From contig NZ_AUEZ01000012.1 of the NCBI RefSeq assembly GCF_000426245.1, positions 1 through 64,000 of the forward strand: 64,000 nt of DNA, read 5' to 3'. Below the pieces are notes generated by a model. That model did not search any database, had not been told where the DNA came from, and was given only the letters and a program-made list of their open reading frames with translations. The DNA is from Bradyrhizobium sp. Ai1a-2 (GTDB lineage Bacteria; Pseudomonadota; Alphaproteobacteria; Rhizobiales; Xanthobacteraceae). This document shows positions 60,397-64,000 of the stretch, one piece after another. Made by a program: the position numbers and the translations under genes. How positions within the stretch are numbered: position 1 is the stretch's first letter; each line of letters opens with the position of its first letter.

Positions 60397-60765
60397 TCAT
60401 CGCAAATCAGCCATCTCGTACAGCGGCCGGATTTCGATCTCGCTCGGTCCCGGCATGGGATTGGGGCAGCGCTTTACCCAGGCGACCGCTTCGTCCATGT
60501 CCTTGACGTCCCAGAGCCAGAAGCCGGCGACCAGTTCACGGGTCTCGGCGAAAGGCCCGTCGATGACCGTGCGGCCGGGACCATCGAATGCAATGCGCTT
60601 GCCCTGCGAAGACGGTTTGAGGCCATCGGCGGCGCGCAAGATGCCGGCCTTGCGCAGCTCATCATTGAACCTGCCCATCGCCTCGAGCATCTCAGTCGTC
60701 TCAGGCGTGCGGAAAAAGCCCTTCTCGCTGTCTTCGGTAGCCTTCACGAGCACCATCACACGCAT
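60397..60765 (-). CDS. YCII-related domain protein (DGPF/YciI-like)
   Basis: From the ATG at 60765 (AAGGAG upstream) it has 122 residues. The core is MRVMVLVKATEDSEKGFF, then ILRAADGLKPSSQGKRIAFDG, VIDGPFAETRELVAGFWLWDV and a C-terminal PGPSEIEIRPLYEM. The DGPFAETRE motif is diagnostic of this family, often encoded beside ECF sigma genes; none is adjacent here. The function is unknown. Confidence 0.9.
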   Translation of the reverse strand: MRVMVLVKATEDSEKGFFRTPETTEMLEAMGRFNDELRKAGILRAADGLKPSSQGKRIAFDGPGRTVIDGPFAETRELVAGFWLWDVKDMDEAVAWVKRCPNPMPGPSEIEIRPLYEMADLR

Positions 60766-60877
60766 CGTCTGTCTCCTTGCTTTGGGCGGCCTTATCGGCT
60801 TGGCATCGGAACGACGAACGGGATTTTCGGAGGCCGACATCGTCCTGCGAATTTTTTGACGGTGAACTGCAGCCCGC

Positions 60878-61804
60878 TCAGGCGGCCCGCCCGAGTTTTA
60901 GCCCTTTGATGTCGCGCATTGGTGGCTCACCAAAGAGACGGCGGTACTCGCGATTGAACTGACTGACACTTTCATAGCCCACACGAATGGCCGCAGTTGC
61001 GGCATCCACCCCCTCGGACAGCAGCAGGCGGCGCGCTTCGTGAAGCCGGAGATGTTTCTGGTATTGAATCGGGCTCATCGTCGTGAGCTGTTGGAAGTGA
61101 CGGTGAAGCGTTGAAATGCCCATGCCCGCTTGGTCGGAGAGCTGCTCGATCCGCAGCTTCTCGGTGTAGTGATCTCGCAACCACGCGATCGCCTTGGCGA
61201 TACGATGGCTGGGCGAGCCGAGCCGGACAATCTGCCGGAGCCGCTCGCCATTCGGTCCCGCGGCTATCCTGTAGAGGATCTCGCGCTGGATCAGACCACT
61301 GAGCACGGGAATGTCCCGGGGAGACTCCACCAGCCGAACGAGACGGACCACCGCGTCAAGAAGCGGCTCGGTCAACTCGTCGATCGCCATGCAGGCGTCT
61401 TCGTGAGGAGTTTCGATATGATTGAGCTCGATCTCAGCGATAACTTGTCGCGCGATTTCGAGATTCAGATCGACCTGAAGGCCGATATAGGGATCGTCCG
61501 GCGCCGCTGCTTCGATAGTTATGATCGTTGGCATCTCGATGGCGGTCAGCAGAATGCGGTTGGCAGGATGCACAAACGTTCTTCCGCCGAGGTCGATCCG
61601 CTTTGCGCCTCGTACACACACGCACAGGCTTGGCCCATACAGATAGCTTGTCGGTGGCAGCGGGCTTGTGATCCACGACAGGCTCAGACCCGGTACCGAA
61701 GTTCTGACAATGGACCCCCGCCCTGTCGCAGCTTCGATCATACCCACGAGTTCCGCGCAGGCGGAGCGTCGCACCAAGTCTCCAGGGAGAGATTCAGATA
61801 TCAT
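60878..61804 (-). CDS. AraC-family transcriptional regulator (AraC_N type)
   Basis: About 308 residues from the ATG at 61804; an ATG 18 bases upstream is in frame. The N-terminal AraC_N cupin-like sensor includes SWITSPLPPTSYLYGPSLCVCVRGAKRIDLGG and a region with paired Cys. The C-terminal double helix-turn-helix is KLRIEQLSDQAGMGISTLHRHFQQLTTMSPIQYQKHLRLHEARRLL and then VGYESVSQFNREYRRLFG. It is divergent from the aldo/keto reductase gene, its likely target. Confidence 0.92.
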   Translation of the reverse strand: MISESLPGDLVRRSACAELVGMIEAATGRGSIVRTSVPGLSLSWITSPLPPTSYLYGPSLCVCVRGAKRIDLGGRTFVHPANRILLTAIEMPTIITIEAAAPDDPYIGLQVDLNLEIARQVIAEIELNHIETPHEDACMAIDELTEPLLDAVVRLVRLVESPRDIPVLSGLIQREILYRIAAGPNGERLRQIVRLGSPSHRIAKAIAWLRDHYTEKLRIEQLSDQAGMGISTLHRHFQQLTTMSPIQYQKHLRLHEARRLLLSEGVDAATAAIRVGYESVSQFNREYRRLFGEPPMRDIKGLKLGRAA

Positions 61805-61969
61805 AGGACCCCGATATTTCATCGCCCGTTTTAGCTAGGTCTCCGGCGGCAAGCATTCAAGAAACCCAACCGAGAGATTATCAGGCAATCATTTGGCAGG
61901 ATTTGGCTCTCCTGCATCGTCGCATTCGCGATAGCGTTTTCGGTGAATCAACCAGACAACGGGACGCGG

Positions 61970-62950
61970 ATGATGAGCGTGAAATTGCCGACGACAACGC
62001 TAGGTGAGCACGGTCCGGTGGTGGGCTCCCAAGGCTTCGGCTGCATGGCGATGGCCACCGGCTATTATGGCGAGACCGACGAGGCGGCAGCGCGCGCAAC
62101 GCTCGATCGGGCGCTGGACCTGGGCGTGACGCTGTTCGATACGGCCGACGTGTACGGCGGGGGCGCGAACGAGGAGTTCATTGCCCCATTCGTCCAGGCG
62201 AACCGCGACAGGATCGTGATCGCAACGAAGTTTGGCCTTGTCCATCGCGACGGCAAGACCTGGATCGACAATCGGCCGGAATATATCCGCCAGTCGCTCG
62301 AGGGTTCGCTCCGCCGATTGGGAGTCGACACGATCGACCTCTACTACATGCACCGGCGCACGCCTGATGTGCCGATGGCGGACTCCGTCGGAACGATGGC
62401 CGACCTCGTGCGCGAGGGGAAGATTCGCTATCTCGGCCTCTCGGAAGTCTCCGCCGCGGAGCTACGTGAAGCTCACGCCATCCATCCGATCACGGCGCTG
62501 CAGACTGAATGGTCGTTGTTCTCGCGCGAGGTGGAAGCCGAGATCGTTCCTGCCGCCGCCGAACACGGCATCGCACTCGTTCCCTACTCTCCTCTCGGCC
62601 GGGGCCAATTGAGCGGCGCCACTCAGGGAGTCCAGCTCCAGGCGTCGGACGTGCGCCAGCACATGGCGCGCTTCAGCGAGGAGAATCGCGCTGCGAACGA
62701 TGCGCTGATCGCCGGCATCTCGAACCTGGCCTCTCGGCACGACTCCACGCCGGCACAGGTGGCGCTGGCCTGGCTGCACCATCAGGCAGCCGTCCACAGT
62801 CTGACCATCGTTCCCATCCCCGGCACACGAAAGCCCTCGCGCGTCGAGGAGAATGTCGGCGGCGCAACGCTGCGATTGGCGGACGAAGATTTCGATGCTC
62901 TCGATCAGCTCGCGGACGCTGTAAGGGGCGATCGGAGCCGGACGATCTGA
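61970..62950 (+). CDS. Aldo/keto reductase
   Basis: From the ATG at 61970 (GGGA upstream) it has 326 residues; a GTG at 61943 is in frame. It is a TIM-barrel NADPH oxidoreductase: GVTLFDTADVYGGGANEEF holds the catalytic Asp and Tyr, VIATKFGL the Lys, and YYMHRRTPDVP the His. Late motifs VPYSPLGRGQLSG and VPIPGTRKPSRVEEN complete the family pattern. It reduces aldehydes or ketones; divergent from the AraC regulator. Confidence 0.94.
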   Translation: MMSVKLPTTTLGEHGPVVGSQGFGCMAMATGYYGETDEAAARATLDRALDLGVTLFDTADVYGGGANEEFIAPFVQANRDRIVIATKFGLVHRDGKTWIDNRPEYIRQSLEGSLRRLGVDTIDLYYMHRRTPDVPMADSVGTMADLVREGKIRYLGLSEVSAAELREAHAIHPITALQTEWSLFSREVEAEIVPAAAEHGIALVPYSPLGRGQLSGATQGVQLQASDVRQHMARFSEENRAANDALIAGISNLASRHDSTPAQVALAWLHHQAAVHSLTIVPIPGTRKPSRVEENVGGATLRLADEDFDALDQLADAVRGDRSRTI

Positions 62951-63224
62951 TCTTCATTCCAGAGGGTGAATAGACTTCGGTGCAATTTGCTCGCCCAGAC
63001 CGAATGGCGGATTACGCTTTGCACCTCAGCTTTTCGCGCTGCGACGGAAAGCTAGTCCACCCTGCCCTCGCTGCGGGAGAGCCGCGAGGGCGAAGTCACC
63101 TTCGAACATGATCGGCCGGTCAGCCAATTTCGGGACCCCGACGTCGACATCGTGGCGAAGGACTTGATACCCCGCTCGCGACGATCCTTCCAAGGCCGCC
63201 GCCTGAATCGAAGCGATCCGAGAA

Positions 63225-63283
63225 GACGTCAGAAAGCTAGGAGAGATTTGAACTCTCTGGCGCCCGATTCGGCGCTTGACGTC
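63225..63283. other. Three-way-junction element with T-arm-like hairpin
   Basis: Outer arms GACGTCA (63225-63231) and TGACGTC (63277-63283) enclose two hairpins: GAGAG-ATTTGAA-CTCTC and GCGCC-CGATTC-GGCGC. On the minus strand the first hairpin reads GAGAG-TTCAAAT-CTCTC, matching the tRNA T-arm consensus GTTCRANYC. The rest of a tRNA is missing, so it is not a complete tRNA gene. Confidence 0.45.
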
Positions 63284-63388
63284 AAGTGTAAAAGCTGATT
63301 TTGTGAATAAAGTTCGCTGACAGCGAATTTAGTTTGGCGAATGGACGCGAATCAGAGATGGATGGAACCACGCTTGGGTGACATTCAT

Positions 63389-63528
63389 GCCTCCCAAACC
63401 GAGCGCGGAAGCGCTCCTGGGGTTTGCAAGAGCCCTCCACTGACCGGCCCACGAGGCGCATGTGAGTGCGTCGCGCGGCCCCCGGCCATAGGCGCGCATC
63501 GATAAGGCTCGATGCGCGCCTGGGAAGC
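63389..63528 (+). ncRNA. Candidate structured non-coding RNA
   Basis: Closing arms GCCTCCCA (63389-63396) and TGGGAAGC (63521-63528) pair with one mismatch. Inside are CAAACC/GGTTTG around GAGCGC-GGAA-GCGCTC (GNRA-type loop, 63401-63416), GGCGCA-TGTGAG-TGCGTC (63455-63472), and a perfect 12-bp stem GGCGCGCATCGA with loop TAAGGC (63491-63520). No ORF fits the block. It could be the RNA of a retron- or DRT-like locus, or a cis-acting leader. Confidence 0.4.
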
Positions 63529-63607
63529 TTAGAGGTCCTTTCGTTCGAGATGCTCTTTGTTCAAAGGCACCGGGGCAATTCCGCTCCGGGGAACGGAGAG
63601 AAGATCA

Positions 63608-63784
63608 ATGGTAGTTACCGGCGATCCACCAAGCGACGAACGAAAGCGTTCTGATTTCTGGAGACGAGTGCGCAGCTTAGGCCGCAACCTTGTCAATAGA
63701 CAGACGTTCATTCTAGCAACTCGCATTATCATGTTGATCGTGCGGTTAGCTGAACTAGTGAGCAGGCTGCGCAGCGACCACTAA
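63608..63784 (+). CDS. Small basic/hydrophobic protein (58 aa)
   Basis: A 58-codon frame from ATG at 63608 with GGAGAGAAG upstream. The N-terminal third is charged (DPPSDERKRSDFWRRVRSLG) and residues 33-54 (TFILATRIIMLIVRLAELVS) form a hydrophobic, amphipathic helix. It lies 34 bp before the Xre gene on the same strand. No family is recognised; size and composition recall small membrane-active peptides or leader genes. Confidence 0.5.
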   Translation: MVVTGDPPSDERKRSDFWRRVRSLGRNLVNRQTFILATRIIMLIVRLAELVSRLRSDH

Positions 63785-63818
63785 GCTAGTTTTCCCAATT
63801 CTCGAGAGGTTTAGAGCC

Positions 63819-64000
63819 ATGTACGACCGGGCGCTGAAACTAATCCGGCAGTATCATCGTCTGTCGCAAGCGGAGCTTGCTGACTCGCTCAATCTTTCGC
63901 GTTCGTTTGTTTCCGAGCTCGAAAAATCAGGAGGAAAAAAACCCAGCATTGATGTGCTCGAACGTTACGCCAGCCACTTTAAGATCCCCGTTTCCTCACT
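63819..64000 (+). CDS. Xre-family helix-turn-helix regulator (partial, runs off window)
   Basis: The frame from ATG at 63819 (GAGAGG upstream) is open to the window end, 60 codons. It begins MYDRALKLIRQYHRLSQAEL and continues with the helix-turn-helix ADSLNLSRSFVSELEKSGG, then KPSIDVLERYASHFKIPVSS. This is a Cro/C1-type DNA-binding domain of a form often seen beside mobile or defence genes, including some reverse transcriptase loci. Its true length and downstream partners are not visible. Confidence 0.88.
   Translation, partial: MYDRALKLIRQYHRLSQAELADSLNLSRSFVSELEKSGGKKPSIDVLERYASHFKIPVSS

Larger units (their letters stand above)
62951..63607. other. Gene-free, hairpin-rich region before a partial Xre gene
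   Basis: A 657-bp stretch without a convincing gene. It contains CCCTCGC/GCGAGGG arms (63065-63090), the three-way-junction element at 63225-63283, a hairpin AAGTTCGCT-GAC-AGCGAATTT (63310-63330), and a strongly structured block at 63389-63528. A last hairpin CCGGGGC-AATTCC-GCTCCGG (63570-63589) sits just before the 58-aa gene. Base composition turns lower in GC rightwards. Confidence 0.6.

Noticed and set aside
63225-63283. Complete tRNA gene
   Set aside because: Only a T-arm-like hairpin and an outer stem exist; there is no anticodon arm, D arm or acceptor pairing of tRNA type.
1-64000. CRISPR array, insertion sequence or prophage
   Set aside because: No regularly spaced direct repeats, transposase, integrase or phage structural genes were seen; the only repeats are short intergenic palindromes.

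Overview
The window reads as a stretch of chromosome from a Bradyrhizobium-type alphaproteobacterium (Nitrobacteraceae). This is inferred from the high GC, the housekeeping order radA-cvpA-purF, the YfgM-like TPR/lipoprotein/der block, the number of Liv-type ABC, SDR, MFS and DUF families, and several families of short palindromic intergenic repeats typical of this group. No rRNA, complete tRNA, CRISPR array, insertion sequence or prophage was seen.

Layout. 1-11.8 kb: a partial gene, a TSUP permease, radA, cvpA, purF, a 47-aa membrane peptide, an SDR, a secreted beta-propeller protein, an orphan ABC solute-binding protein, then der, an Ala/Pro-rich lipoprotein and a YfgM-like protein on the minus strand. 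11.9-19.1 kb: small hypothetical genes, an acyl-CoA ligase, nnrU-like/panB and prfC. 19.2-26.3 kb: a guanidine-II (mini-ykkC) riboswitch in front of a SugE/Gdx exporter, the DUF47-Pit phosphate pair with a PHO-box-like site, and a complete branched-chain-amino-acid-type ABC operon (livG-livF-binding protein-livH-livM).

26.6-41.5 kb: a PAS-like protein, a lower-GC FkbM methyltransferase, a MOSC/flavin reductase/ferredoxin fusion, a DUF427 protein, a small-subunit catalase, and an ECF sigma/DUF4142/cupredoxin group whose two promoters share the same spaced motif. A cytochrome P460, an epoxide-hydrolase-like enzyme divergent from a winged-helix/TPR regulator, an ArsR-AHSA1-DUF1801 set and dctA follow. 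41.7-48.3 kb looks like a catabolic or lipid-modifying neighbourhood: SDR, MFS carrier, FCD-type GntR regulator, Zn alcohol dehydrogenase, DUF6166 and a fatty-acid-hydroxylase-family gene with two small membrane proteins. 48.3-63 kb is accessory metabolism with many local regulators (two LysR, two MarR/GbsR-like, one AraC), several facing good operator palindromes.

The last kilobase differs in character: about 650 bp without a recognisable gene but rich in strong RNA hairpins, then a 58-aa basic/hydrophobic ORF and the start of an Xre-family regulator cut by the window end. It is the best candidate for an undescribed or mobile/defence-type system, but the deciding genes lie beyond base 64000.

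The best-supported regulatory observations are the riboswitch with visible mutually exclusive pairing onto the Shine-Dalgarno, the paired ECF promoters, and palindromic repeats that supply the stop codons of several genes.
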